Shown: positions 25,809-36,560, counted from the stretch's first letter. The stretch is DNA of 64,000 nt from Micropterix aruncella (GCA_944548615.1 OX155954.1:1035335-1099334); one strand, 5' to 3'. Notes: generated by a model not told the origin, from the sequence alone. Program-made: numbers and translations.

Positions 25809-26148
25809 TAAATTGAATTGAAATGCTAAGAAATAAAACCGAGCGAATCTGCGGGCACGTTTGCTAATGTCCGTGCGTTGATGTCTCTTTGCGTGTGGTG
25901 TTCGCGGGGCTTTGCGTACGGATGTGAAAAGTGAGCGACTCGACGCGTATTAGTGCTGTTCAACTTGCAATTACAAAGCATGCGTTGCAACTGCAATTTC
26001 ACGACGACACATATCCACACTCCGTTGGTTATTAGACCGGGAGCCCATACCTGTTTTGATTTATATCTTCTAAAGTTATTTTACAATTTTCATCAAAATA
26101 TGAAATAATAGCTGTATAAAATCGAAGACTATCGCGGTTGTTTGACAT

Positions 26149-26273
26149 TATAAATAGGATAGAAAACGAATTTACCGCGTGAAAACGAATTTACCAACGG
26201 CGGCTGCAACGTCACCGAAACGTCGGGTCCTACAAATTTCACGCGGTAAATTCGTTTTCTATCCTATTTATAA
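26149..26273. mobile_element. Foldback MITE (family T), full short form
   Basis: TTATAAATAGGATAGAAAAC... with CGAATTTACCGCGTGAAA pairs with TTTCACGCGGTAAATTCG and GTTTTCTATCCTATTTATAA, giving about 38-bp nearly perfect arms around ACGGCGGCTGCAACGTCACC. Confidence 0.85.
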
Positions 26274-26522
26274 TAATAGCTGTCATCGGGATATCTAAAA
26301 TCACCATAATCTTAATTTTAATCATTTTGTTAGTCCGATAAAAACGAAAGCAACAATATACGAAAGACACACTGGTGACAATATACGAAAGACATACAAA
26401 TCCAGTCAAGTTTTAGGTATACCTGCTGGAGTTTAAGATACGTTAGGTTTTAGTGCAACTTGTGTGGCCATAGTATCCATATCACATGTGAACTGCAGGT
26501 GCATTGGTTATTATTATGTTTA

Positions 26523-26740
26523 GGGGAAGTCCCCTAACGCCGAACGGCACCTAGGGTAGGACAATAATAGTATTTCGACAAGTCGCGGCGCGATCTACAC
26601 AAATATGTAGGAAAAAGGAGAAGCGTACGCTTCCCCGCACCCTTTTTATCCGTCTTTTTATCGATCGCGGCGCGACTTGTCGAGATACTAGGTATTAATG
26701 TCCGACTCTAGGTGCCGTCCGGCGTTAGGGGACTTCCCCC
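26523..26740. mobile_element. Foldback MITE (family P, copy 2) with TA duplication
   Basis: 218 bp with GGGGAAGTCCCCTAACGCCG at the left and the complement at the right. TA on both sides (26521-26522, 26741-26742) points to a Tc1/mariner-type transposition. Noncoding. Confidence 0.85.
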
Positions 26741-26872
26741 TACCAAAAAAGACTTACTAAAACAAATGTAATATAAATATACTGTGTTATATGTGTTATA
26801 TATTATAATGTAATGTGATATATAATAAATATATGTTATATGTGTGTTACATGTATATACTGTGACCTAACG

Positions 26873-27705
26873 GGACCGTGCTTCTTGGGCCTGATAGACT
26901 ACCAGTGTTATTTGAAGTCGGCTCAACTAACGGTTCAGATCCCATCCGTTTCCAGATTAGTCCTCTCGAAGAGGGACTAATCTGGAATGGCCGCCGTAAA
27001 CTCTCTGCATTCGGCTATTGCCTACAGTCGTAGGCAGTTGGGACCTTAGGCTCTGGATCGGAAGAATACCTCTGGCGGAACCGGGTGCTTTGCTCAGTGC
27101 GCTGTCAGCCAATCGACTGTACACCCTGGAGTATAACCGGAGGAGTCTGGAAATGTACGTTTCCTAAGCAGCGATAGTAGTTGTTGACCTGACGTCACCT
27201 ATCCTTGAAACGATCCGTTGACCTACCGATCACGTGTGATATAGACGGGCAAAGGGCATTTCGGCCCGCAATAAATTCGAACTGAATTACCGCTAACATC
27301 AAGTAAAGGCCGCGCAAGCGACTACGAAACTGTGACAAGACTGAAAGGTAGAGAAATCCGTCCAAATCGTAAGGGTATATCCGTAAAAGGAGAGGGATAG
27401 AGGTCTGGTAGTAAGGTTTGAACCTGGTAGTAAGGAGCAAGCAACCTCAAATCTGTGATCAGACTGGAGGTTGGGAAATTTGTCTAAATTTGGTAGTATA
27501 AGAGCGAGGTTCACCGCTGGTTCCTCTCCCCAGTGCCTCGCTGTAAGGCGAGGCACTGGGGAGAGGACCCTTACGGTCCGTTGAAGTAGCTTGACTGCGG
27601 ATTGTATTATCCGCAAAGTTACGTTCACTCCATGAGGGGGAAAAATAGCTCGAGGACGTTACAACTCCCCGGCTGACGGGTTCGCCCGTTTTCATTGACA
27701 TTCCC
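26873..27705 (+). mobile_element. GC-rich retroposon copy D (family G, divergent long subfamily)
   Basis: About 830 bp. Shares with other copies the order of modules GCCAATCGACTGT, GAGTCTGGAAA, GGGCAAAGG, CGCGCAAGCGACTACGAA and the terminal hairpin CGGGTTCGCCCG followed by TTTTCATTGACA. It also has its own hairpins at 26952-26985 (CCAGATTAGTC arms) and 27522-27567. Exact ends and duplication were not found. Confidence 0.7.
27522..27567. repeat. 20-bp perfect hairpin inside retroposon D
   Basis: TCCTCTCCCCAGTGCCTCGC and its exact complement separated by six bases (TGTAAG). Other family G copies have only the right-hand GGGAGAGGACC part here, so the left arm looks like a local inverted duplication. 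Confidence 0.9.
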
Positions 27706-28106
27706 TATAAAAACCATTCATTATCAATATTATTATAGATGGCAAAATATATTACTATTAGTTTCGGTGTCGATGCTATCAGCACCACCTGCATTTCTTA
27801 GTCGCAGAAGGGTTGCCAAAAAGTACCACGGAGTTGAGCAATCTAATACCAGTTACCGTACATAATAACATTACAAGATAGTTTTGGGAGTTTTGGAAAA
27901 AAGTCGCCAAAGTGCAAAACATGCGCATATACGCTTGCCACACAGCTATAATACATATTGGAGATCCCAGATTAACCCGGAATCAATTACATCATAATAC
28001 CGTTTAAAACGATTCATGCCTTTCGCTCGCTAAAAGTGACTGAATCAAGATAATGCTCGCAATATAATGTCTGATATTTTTTGATCCTTCAGTCTAACCA
28101 GAACTT

Positions 28107-28950
28107 TTTTTTTTTTATTATTCAGAGAAAAATATATTTTTTTTAAATATGAAAATCTTGTCAAACTGGTATACAGTTTGTTGGCGAGACAAACTCTTAT
28201 TTTTCTAGTCTTACACTTCTAATTTTGTGATACAAAAAGACATTATTAATATAAAAAAACAATGCACAGCAGTATTAATACTGGTCTTACTAAAGGCTTA
28301 AATTAGGCCAGTATTACTACAAGATTATATATACGTATAACAAATTTACTTATGACCACTAATTTCACTATAAACGTCCAACAGGTAGCTTTTTAATCTC
28401 TTTTTAAACATCTGTTTGCTCACGCATACAGTCTTCCTCAGATACAATAGTATTAAAGATTCTTGGAATGAGGTACTTTAACGTCCTTTCACCATAGTAG
28501 TTGTTCGCTCTTGGTTCTTCAAATCTTTTACGGACTTTTTCTCTAACATTCCTATTGTACTGTATTGGTATTTTAAATTCTGAATTTCTAAAATGCTCCA
28601 TTGCTAGTACGTATGTAATTTTTTCATGTATAGGTAATATATCGCATCGCTTAAACAACAAGTTATAGTTCTTTTTACATTGTGTTAACACATTTTTATT
28701 TACTAAAAGTTTTATTATTCTACGTTGCAAATTACATGTTTTATCTATATATGTGCAAAAAGTACGACCAAATGAAGTGAGAGCATAGCTCAGTACTGCA
28801 TCAGCGAGGGCATGATATACTAAGCGTAATGTTGGTTTATCTACAAGATACTGAAGGTGATTGAGCTTATATAGCATCTATCTCAATTTATTACATATAT
28901 TATTCACATGCAAGCCCCAATTCATGTTACAATCTATCGTTATGAACTGT
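28107..28950 (-). mobile_element. LINE ORF2 C-terminal remnant with poly(A)
   Basis: Minus-strand frame 28945-28404: TIDCNMNWGLHVNNICNKLR, a stop, then KLNHLQYLVDKPTLRLVYHA, LSYALTSFGRTFCTYIDKTC and NLQRRIIKLLVNK, ending YLIPRIFNTIVSEEDC. This is the region after the reverse transcriptase domain of CR1/Jockey-type ORF2. The T-run at 28107-28117 is the tail. A single in-frame stop marks it as a pseudogene. Confidence 0.8.
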
Positions 28951-29538
28951 TATGAACCTTAGGATTCTCCTAAACGTGACCTTCTCAGGGCGTTAAAGTA
29001 CAGCTTTTCTTAGATGATACAACATTTCATTGGTTTGGTTCTGATTGCAATTGTTTCTGCTGTTTTGACATTTGATTGTAAAACTAGCTATTTTGATTCC
29101 TTTCTTTACAAGGCCATCAGCGCCTTGCGCCGCTTTATAACCTGATAATATTATAAAATTATTATGGTCTTTTTGCCACTTGACTGTCAGCGTGATCTCA
29201 TCTTGTATCAGGGAAATTCCTGGAGGATTTTCTTCTGATGTAATTTCCATCGCGGCTTTTGTGTTGGTGCACATTGCACCTGTTATATCTAAGCTTTTTA
29301 ATTATTGCATAGTCCCCTAATATGCATTAAATTTAATTCACAATTGCTATTGCTCTTTTAAAACACATGGTATTGCAATGTACAATATATTGATACAGCG
29401 CAGTTTAAAAATAAAAATTGTGGTGTTATAAATTAAAATGTTACCATACGAAATATCAAATGTTTAAATTGTTTCGTCAATACTCAAACGGCTGCGTCAA
29501 CGGTTAAATTATGGAAGCCCACGATTCTACCATTAAAC

Positions 29539-29605
29539 TCTATTTACTGTCTACTGTCTTCTCTATTTACTGTCTACTGTCTTCTCTATTTACTGTCTAC
29601 TGGCT
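29539..29605. repeat. 23-bp minisatellite, three units
   Basis: TATTTACTGTCTACTG recurs at 29541, 29564 and 29587. Confidence 0.9.
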
Positions 29606-29624
29606 ATCTCCACAAATACTTCAT

Positions 29625-29785
29625 TACATAACATTTTGATCGTGTCCAATTAATGGTTAAAATCCGCTCTTAGACGTTTCAAAATATATGTATGTGTTAG
29701 GTTGTAAGCCTCGTTACTACTCTTTACTTAACATAAATAGGTAGTCAAGAATTTAACTATTCGACTGTCAGAAGAGCTACTTATA
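29625..29785 (-). mobile_element. LINE family L 3' untranslated end
   Basis: ATCGTGTCCAATTAATGG, TCTTAGACGTTTCAAAATAT and CTCTTTACTTAACATAAATA are the reverse of the 24.5 and 30.3 kb 3' ends. It lies head-to-head with the next copy at 29805. Confidence 0.7.
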
Positions 29786-29804
29786 CCTAAACATTAAATT
29801 CTAC

Positions 29805-30403
29805 GATTTACTCCCTAGCACTATCAAACAACTGGAGGACAAACAATTTAAAAGAAACATTAAGGAGATGCTGATAGGCCACCCTTTCTATAATCTGACC
29901 GAATTCGAGGGCCATGACTTTGCAAATATTGTAGCAATTTGAATGATAATTATATATGTAGTTTTAGTATTTAAATGTAAGATTTAGCTTTAGTTTGATT
30001 ACTTAACCATTTACTTACTACTTTGGATGTTATTATGTACAGTTTTTAGTGCGTATATATTTGATTTATTGACTATTTCAATTGTTTGTCTTCTGCTTTG
30101 ATTATTCAACTTTTTAACTGACTATTTTAATTATTGTGTGTTTAGTAGGTAGCCATTAGAATTATTGACTATTTTATTTGTTTTGTAATACGATTCTACA
30201 ACTAATAACTTTTAGTAGGTTTCAAAGTTTCTTAGATACTATATATTTTTTTAAATTAATATATGTGTGTAACGTAAAGATTAAAGTAGTAATGACACTT
30301 ACTACTTAAAACACAAATATTTTGACACGTCCAAGAACGGTTTTTAGCCGCCAATTGGACACGACGTAAATGTAAATGTAATGTAAATGTAAATGTAAAA
30401 AGT
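29805..30403 (+). mobile_element. LINE family L 3' end with readable ORF2 C-terminus
   Basis: The plus frame reads FYDLLPSTIKQLEDKQFKRN then IKEMLIGHPFYNLTEFEGHD and FANIVAI, stop. This is the best version of the family's C-terminus in the window. The 3' region ends with CAATTGGACACGACGTAAAT and ATGTAA repeats. Confidence 0.8.
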
Positions 30404-30720
30404 TTTTATAGTATCTAATAATATTACACTAATAATTAAAATAGTCTATTATTTGGGACTCACTCAAAGTTACTTATCGTAAAATCTTATTACAAAACAA
30501 AATAAAGGCCTATTTATTAAAATGGTCAATAATTCGTACGGGTACCTATTAAAAGTTATTTATTTTAATTACCAAAATACTCAGTAAAACTTAAATAATC
30601 AAAATCGAAGCCTAATATTTGCAATAGTCAATAATTCTACTTGATACGCACTAAAAATCTGTTTTTTTTAATGTTCAATAATCAAATTATAGCTACCTAC
30701 ATCATATATTTAAAATTAAA
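30404..30720 (-). mobile_element. LINE family L 3' untranslated fragment
   Basis: Shares ATGGTCAATAATTCG, AAAGTTATTTAT and CAAATTATAGCTAC motifs in the same order as 33060-33200 and 45215-45330. Confidence 0.55.
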
Positions 30721-30750
30721 AGTAGAAATACAGGATTAAATAAAAAAAAA

Positions 30751-31347
30751 TACGTGTGGCACTCGGGGACTGCCGTGGTAAAGCTATTGCATAGCATTTT
30801 TAACAACTTATGCAATTATAATTATTTATTTACTTTATTTATTTTATTTTTTCTGATATCAGATAACTGCGCTCTATCGGAAAACGTTGAAATTATTCAG
30901 AATCATTTGCGGCTGCGGTAGCAAATGATTCGGAATAATTTAAACGTCTTCCGATAGAGCGCCGCCCACGAATTTTTTATTCGATAAAGCAAAAAACCGC
31001 ATTATTTGAAAAAAATCGTAGATAAAAAGATAGATAATTAAATTATCTTTAAAATGGCGCAGGTTTCATAATAATACATCAGATAGTATTTGCGTAGTAG
31101 TCGTTTTTGTGTTCGGTTAGACCTAATTTCACAAATTAATTACACTATGTAATATAAACAAAATCTAAAATATTCAAAGCTAAGAATATTAGGAAAATGT
31201 TCTTGTTTAACACATATTTTTTTCGAATCATAAGCAGTACTCGTTTAGACGTAATTATCAGTTTAAAATCATTAATTTTCGTTAGGAAATTTCTTCATTC
31301 GGTCGCCGCGCTGGCCTAGGCCCGCGATAAAAGCTATGCAATAGCTT
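30751..31347. mobile_element. Repeat family N, copy 1
   Basis: About 597 bp from ACGTGTGGCACTCGGGGACT to AAAAGCTATGCAATAGCTT. Near each end is GGTAAAGCTATTGCATAGC or its complement. An internal hairpin pairs GCGCTCTATCGGAAAACG with CGTCTTCCGATAGAGCGC around TCATTTGCGGCTGCGGTAGC. Noncoding. Four further copies lie in the window. Target duplication not resolved, so class unassigned (MITE most likely). Confidence 0.75.
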
Positions 31348-31869
31348 AATAACCAGACAACATGGCTTTGATTTTGGGAGTATTTTTGGAAATTATATGT
31401 CTCAAATTCCGCTAGATTATAGAACACATGGCTAATAAGCATACCATGGTCGCCATTTTCATTTAATTGGGTACAATGTGTGATTTCCACACCAATGTTT
31501 GATTTGGTAAAATATCCAGTTTTTACAGCAAAGCTACATTTATTCACGATAGCCGCACATCAACCGTCACCTTCGCAAAACCGACTGAAATTCCAGTGAA
31601 AAGTAAAAGGGACTTCCAGTAAAGTGAAGGTGATATTAGCAATTTTACAAATGATTCTCGAAACGGTCGCTAAAGATTCAAGTTACGATGTAAATGAACG
31701 TACATATCAATCGCAATATTATCGTAGCGAGAAATCCATTGATTAAAATCGGTAAAAATGCTCAAAATGCTTAACAAATTGACACTGGAGCTCAATATTC
31801 TGACAATGATGGTTTGAAGACTTTATTTGTACAGCTGCTTCTCTGTAGATAAAGTAAATATCCCAGTTT
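31348..31869. other. Possible LINE scrap, otherwise nothing recognised
   Basis: Minus frame 31547-31345 reads GMLISHVFYNLAEFETYNF, a pattern like the EMLIGHPFYNLTEFEG block of family L, so an old fragment is likely. The rest is unrecognised. Confidence 0.4.
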
Positions 31870-32155
31870 AGATCCAAATTAAAAGGCTACATTACTGAGA
31901 GAGAATATGTATGATATCAGAGAATTTAAATTAGGTTACTGTCAATTTCCATTCTGACTTTTACTTCAGCATGACATTTTTAACATTTTATTGACTATTA
32001 TATTATTACGAACATTTTGTTTTCTTTCCATGATTCATAGTATTTTGTATTTGTAGCAATTATTTTAATCTTAATGGGCTCTCTAAAGTATTGTGTACTA
32101 AAATCTAAACAATTATGTAAAAGTTTTTGGAGACAATGAACTTGATTTGATTTAA
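31870..32155 (+). mobile_element. LINE (family D) 3' end, degenerate
   Basis: AAATTAAAAGGCTACATTAC and the closing AACAATTATGTAAAAGTTTT then TTGATTTGATTT match the 3' end of the LINE at 62.7-63.09 kb, where the tail is a GATTT repeat. Coding end is frameshifted. Confidence 0.7.
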
Positions 32156-32384
32156 AATAGACAATACTACCACAGTTTTATGAGCCAACAGGGCAACCCT
32201 GGGGAGTTAGGGCTTCGCGGCGTGGAGGCTTCCGTGGCAAGATAATGGTATTTTAGTTAATTAAATCCCGCTAAAACTTATCTTGAAAAGTGGCAAAACT
32301 TTTTAATACCACCTAGAAGCGAGATGCTGTCTAAAGCCCGCGATAACCATTTGTTACTTGTATCATAAGTAATACGGAAAGGCG

Positions 32385-32545
32385 TAGTGGAATTACATTT
32401 TCATCGTGTTTGCAAGGGCGGTTAAAAACCGCCCTTGGACGTGTCAAAATAATTGTTTTAGGCAGTAAGTCTCCTCACTACTCTTTACTTAACATACATA
32501 GATAGTCAAGAAGCCCCTGAAATGACTGGCAATTAGCTCGGGTTT
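32385..32545 (-). mobile_element. LINE family L 3' untranslated end
   Basis: TTTTCATCGTGT, CGCCCTTGGACGTGTCAAAA and CTCTTTACTTAACATACATA are the family's 3' end in reverse. GGGCGGTTAAAAACCGCCC inside it has become a perfect hairpin. Confidence 0.65.
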
Positions 32546-32547
32546 GC

Positions 32548-32718
32548 CTACGGCAAAATGTATATAAATTTATATTTACATTTACATTTACATTTACATA
32601 GAGCGGGGTTTACTATAGAGCTATAGCATTACTATAGAGCGGATTACTATAGAGCGGCGCACATTTACATTTATATAAATTTATATATATTTTGTATACA
32701 TTTTGCCATAGCATCCAT
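32548..32718. mobile_element. Foldback MITE-like element
   Basis: GGCAAAATGTATA at the left and TATACATTTTGCC at the right with ATAAATTTATAT blocks inside both arms. The centre carries three TTACTATAGAGCGG units. Confidence 0.6.
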
Positions 32719-33009
32719 TATTGGACGCCTCACATGTGAGGGGCACCAAAATATATTATACATCTATTCATTGAAAAAAAATACGAAGGCATATTGCTGG
32801 ATTGACAATAAAATATATATTTTTTGATTATTCTACATAGAATTTGCATTTCTATTTTAATATATTATTCTCCCTGACTCTTAAATCACATTAGTATATT
32901 TTGATTATTTTCATGTAGGTAATATTGAATATAATATTACAGCCATGACAACTATCACGATAGTTATGTTTTAAATAATTAAATTTTTAGCATTTAATTT
33001 TGTGACGCA

Positions 33010-33340
33010 TTTAAGCGTAGGAATGCCTATCTACTGGAGTAGTTAATTGTATTGTATGTATAAATAATAAAAATAGAAGCCTTATAATCGAAATAGTCAA
33101 TAATTTGCATAAATACGTAGTAAAAGTTATTCATCGTAATATTCAAGTTATCAGTAAATTGTTAAATAATCAAATTAAAGCTACGCCATGCATTTAAACA
33201 ATAAAAAGGTTCTACTTTTTTGTCATTTAAATAGGCACAATATTTGAAAAGTCACGACTCTCAAATTCAGTCATATCATAGAATGAGTGGCCTATCAGCA
33301 TCACCTTGATGTTTTTTAAAATGTTACTTCCTCCAGCTAT
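33010..33340 (-). mobile_element. LINE family L 3' fragment in the likely intron of the host gene
   Basis: On the minus strand NIKVMLIGHSFYDMTEFESR, then DFSNIV, the family's C-terminus, followed by its 3' untranslated motifs. It lies 120 bp downstream of the host exon's donor site. Confidence 0.65.
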
Positions 33341-33462
33341 TTAACAGTCCACGGCTGTGTGGATTTCGACTGCTCTCTGGCTACAAACTCGAACATCCCA
33401 GTGAAGAAAAATCAGAAGCTGATACAGCTTGTCAAGCCAGGAAGAATATTTGAAGATCTTAC

Positions 33463-34306
33463 CTGCTGGAGATGATACAGGTCTGGCGGGTTTCCGTGTC
33501 GGAGGCTTCGTAGGCGGCGGCGGCGGCGGCAGCGGCGGCGGCGGCGGCGGCAGATACACTTGCACCAATTGAGGTTTCGGCTCGTATAGAGCCGGTTTCT
33601 TTACGTCACAATTTTTATCGTTTTTGACAACTTTGTTCGGCTTTTTAGTGGTGATTTTTCTGGCCGGTTTTCTCGTCGTGACCGAAACTGGTTTCTTGAT
33701 TAGTGGTTTTCGGGTTACCGGGCTCAATTTGACGGGGCGCGCGGTGGTCGGCAGCCGGGGTTCCGCGATGGGACTCGGGGTGGTTTCGGGCACTGATAAA
33801 ACTGTGGTTTTGAATTGGTCGAAGTTGATGGTGAGGGTTTGGGAGGAGTTGAGCGGGGTCGGGAGGATGAAGTTAACACTCGATGGGCGATCGGCGGCGG
33901 GTGGTGCACTGGGTGGGACGGTGGCTCTGCGCTTGTTGGGTTTGGGTTTGATGTATTCGGCGGTGCTGAAGTCGTTGTAGTCGTCGTCGTCTCCCCACCA
34001 GTCGACGAGGTCTTCGTCCGAGTCCGAGTCGGGGCTGATGGACTCGTCGCTGTAGGAGGAGCTCGCGGCGACCGGGTTGACTTTATGGAGCGAGGGTTTC
34101 GCTTTGAGGCGCTTCTCCGGCGCGAAGAACGAGGAGACGGTCTTGCGCATGGTGCGGTACATGCCCGCGAAGTACTCGACGAAGGGGATGTCGAAGGTGC
34201 GGGGGCGGGGGGCGAGGAGGGTGGGCGCGGGGGTGTCGAGGGGCGCGCGTGGCGCGGCCGACGCCAGCAGCGCGGCGAAGAGCGCCGTCCGGAGCGCCGC
34301 TGACAT
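33463..34306 (-). CDS. First coding exon of a secreted proline-rich protein (function unknown)
   Basis: 281 codons plus one base, then a clean donor CAG|GTAAGA (intron starts at 33462, phase 1). The start ATG at 34306 has G at -3 and opens a hydrophobic signal peptide (MSAALRTALFAALLASAAP). Next come a conserved-looking FDIPFVEYFAGMYRTMRKTV block (38-57), an acidic run (DSDSDEDLVDWWGDDDDYND, 93-112), Thr/Pro/Lys-rich sequence (170-240) with many TRKP motifs, and a proline tract (253-270, PPPPPPLPPPPPP) ending TKPPTRKPARPV. The exon is far more GC- and CpG-rich than its surroundings, as expected for a host gene rather than a transposon. Codons after the donor (KYSSW...) are intron. Downstream exons should lie at lower coordinates, but none was recognised. 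An extracellular-matrix or cuticle-type role is conceivable, not shown. Confidence 0.72.
33511..33552 (-). repeat. GCC/CCG trinucleotide run coding for polyproline
   Basis: CGG-rich tract inside the exon. Length likely varies between individuals. Confidence 0.85.
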
Positions 34307-34559
34307 GCCTTGGTGCCCGGGCGCCGTCGATGGCGCGCATCGTGCGACTGCCGGCGGCGCAGCGCGCCGCTTACCACTAGGTCAGCGCCCGCCCCGCTCC
34401 ACTCCGTTAGGGAAACTCCGACTAGCGCTCCGCCTTCTAAACGCACGCGCCGCGATGAAAGTAAAAATAACGCATGGAAAACTGGCGCATAAGTTTTCCT
34501 CTGTAATCCTAGACCTCACTCAAAGTCCCCTATTTAAAAAAAATGAAAGTACTTCATAC

Positions 34560-34580
34560 ATATTTTTTATACATATTTAG
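34560..34580 (-). promoter_or_regulatory. Weak candidate TATA box for the secreted-protein gene
   Basis: On the minus strand GTATAAAAAATATG, about 260 bp before the start codon. The local AT content makes chance likely. Confidence 0.2.
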
Positions 34581-34794
34581 CAACATTGTTATCAATGTTA
34601 TAAAGTAAATCAGAAAAAAATGAAGACCCAAATGTGGCAAATGGTCAATGCCCACCTAACTATGACTGTACTGTCTCGTATCTAGGCTGGTTAGAGTAAA
34701 CAATAAAAACTATAGTCCAGTTCGCGGGCAATTCGCACTTATCGTTAGGTCACCTAGCCACACTTCTTTCGTCGTGCCTTTCATCAAAAACGTC

Positions 34795-35045
34795 CATGAG
34801 AGTCGTCAACGACTACGGGCAAACCTGCCACCTCAGGAAGTTATAACGCTATTAAATCTTTTTTTTCCACGAAGTGAACACAGAGACTTAGGGACAATAC
34901 AGTCCACCGCCTATCAACGCCAACAAACCCCCGAGAGTCCAACGACTTACCGCGAAGCACTGGGAAGTGAACCCAGCGGGCTGACCTTACGATTTGGCTG
35001 GATTTCCCCGTCCTCCAGTCTGGTCACGTTCATGTCAACATTGTA
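34795..35045 (-). mobile_element. 5'-truncated family G retroposon, degenerate
   Basis: GTCAACGACTACGGGCAAAC, GTGAACACAGAGACTTAGGG and CGAGAGTCCAACGACTTACC follow the order of copies A and H, ending in CTCCAGTCTGGTCACGTTC. The 3' hairpin is partly decayed. Confidence 0.6.
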
Positions 35046-35127
35046 AATAAAAAAATCAAAAAATAAAAAAAAAATATAGCGCGTTCACAATACTTTCCCT
35101 TAAACAATTAAAAAATTGCCAGTAAAT

Positions 35128-35839
35128 GGGCCCGATTGCGTTTCTTTGTGAACTAAAACTGAAATTAGTTTAAGCGAACGAGATAGAGCAATTCGTTAGA
35201 GCGGAATATGAAACGAAAGATCGTCGATAAAAACTACCTGTCGAACTCGAACTATCCCGAATAAATTTGAACACATTTCGTTGCACTTAGATTCAGATGC
35301 TTTATCATTGGTAGGTAGTTTTGCCCTACTTGACATAAGCAAGAAGAACCTTAGAACCACTATCGGTCTCCTCACCGGACACACGACCCTTAAAGCTCAT
35401 ATATTCAACCTTGGCTTGACCGAGAGCAAGGACTGCCGAATATGTGGCGAGGAACCTGAAGACAGCATACAAATTGTTGGTCGCTGTCCAGGGCTCGCCG
35501 CCAAAAGACACAGTTTACTGGGACGAGCCTTTCTCGAACCCAGCGATCTGCCCAACTTGAAGGTCAGTGATCTACTTGGACTGGTAAGAAGTACCGGGCT
35601 ACTAGCTGACCACTGACCTAACCACATAGTGGGTAGTTACAAAAGACCTTACAGATCTAGGTGACATCAAGGGCTGGAAACAAGCCCCCCACTCTATCTA
35701 CTACTACTACTACTACTAGGTAGTTTTAATGCGAAAAAGTGACAACCGTTCATTTCTCATTCCGCTCTAGCGTATTGCCCTGTCTCGTTCACACGAGCTT
35801 ATTTCCGATTTTAGTTCACGAAGAAACGCAATCGAGCCC
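35128..35839. mobile_element. Foldback MITE (family M, copy 3), interrupted by a LINE
   Basis: Left GGGCCCGATTGCGTTTCTTT and right (complement) GGGCTCGATTGCGTTTCTTC. Removing the LINE at 35323-35716 and one 11-bp duplication leaves 307 bp, in agreement with copies 1 and 2. Confidence 0.85.
35323..35716 (+). mobile_element. 5'-truncated R1/Jockey-type LINE with 11-bp target duplication
   Basis: Plus frame: SKKNLRTTIGLLTGHTTLKA, then FNLGLTESKDCRICGEEPED and IVGRCPGLAAKRHSLLG, stop at 35616. LTGH...C..C...R CP is the RNase H-distal zinc-binding tail of R1-like ORF2. The 3' end is an ACT trinucleotide tail (35698-35716). TAGGTAGTTTT flanks it at 35312-35322 and 35717-35727; intact MITE copies have the block only once. 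Confidence 0.88.
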
Positions 35840-35964
35840 AATAGCGTTAAAAGCACAATGCTGTAAGTATTCTGTACAGATGACGGAGCCATTATCACCA
35901 TCAAGCTATGGCTACAATACAACCGCAACCCACAGAAAACTTAAAGAAAAAGATTTTTATTTTT

Positions 35965-36560
35965 AAGCTATTGCATAGCTTTTATCGCGGGCCTGGCCAG
36001 CGCGGCGACCGAATGAAGAAATTTCTTAACGAATATTAATGATTTTAAACTGATAATTACGTCTAAACGAGTACTGCTTATGATTCGAAAAAAATATATG
36101 TTAAACAAGAACATTTTCCTAATATTCTTATCTTTGAATATTTTAGATTTTGTTTATATTACATATTGTAATAAATTTGTGAAATTAGGTCTAACCGAAC
36201 ACAAAAACGACTACTACGCAAATACTTTCTGGCGTATTATTACGAAACCTGCACCATTTTAAAGATAATTTAATTATCTACCTTTTTATCTACGATTTTT
36301 TTCTAATAGTAGTTTTTTCGAATAATATCCGTTATTTTTGCTTTATTGAATAAAAAAAATCGTGCGCGGCGCTCTATCGGAAGACGTTTAAATTATTCAA
36401 CGTTTTCCGATAATAATTTCAACGTTTTCCGATAGAGCGCAGTTATCTGATATCAGAAAAAATAAAACAAATGAAATAAATAAATAATTATAATTGCATA
36501 AGTTGTTAAAAAAATGCTATGCAATAGCTTTACCGCGGCAGTCCCCGAGTGCCCCACGTA
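35965..36560. mobile_element. Repeat family N, copy 2 (reverse)
   Basis: Starts AAGCTATTGCATAGCTTTTA and ends GCCCCACGTA. The internal hairpin has one arm partly duplicated: AACGTTTTCCGATAATAATT then AACGTTTTCCGATAGAGCGC. Confidence 0.75.

Noticed and set aside
28993..29274. 93-codon minus frame
   Set aside because: No domain, no splice context, no paralogue in the window. Cannot be supported as a gene.
30736..31350. TTAA target duplication for repeat family N
   Set aside because: TTAA is near both ends in copy 1, but copies 3 and 4 do not show it consistently in this AT-rich context.
33724..34446. Long frames on both strands over the GC-rich exon (also 33815-34303, 34077-34580)
   Set aside because: High GC removes stop codons. 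Only the minus frame starting at 34306 has a signal peptide, sensible composition and a donor site at its end.
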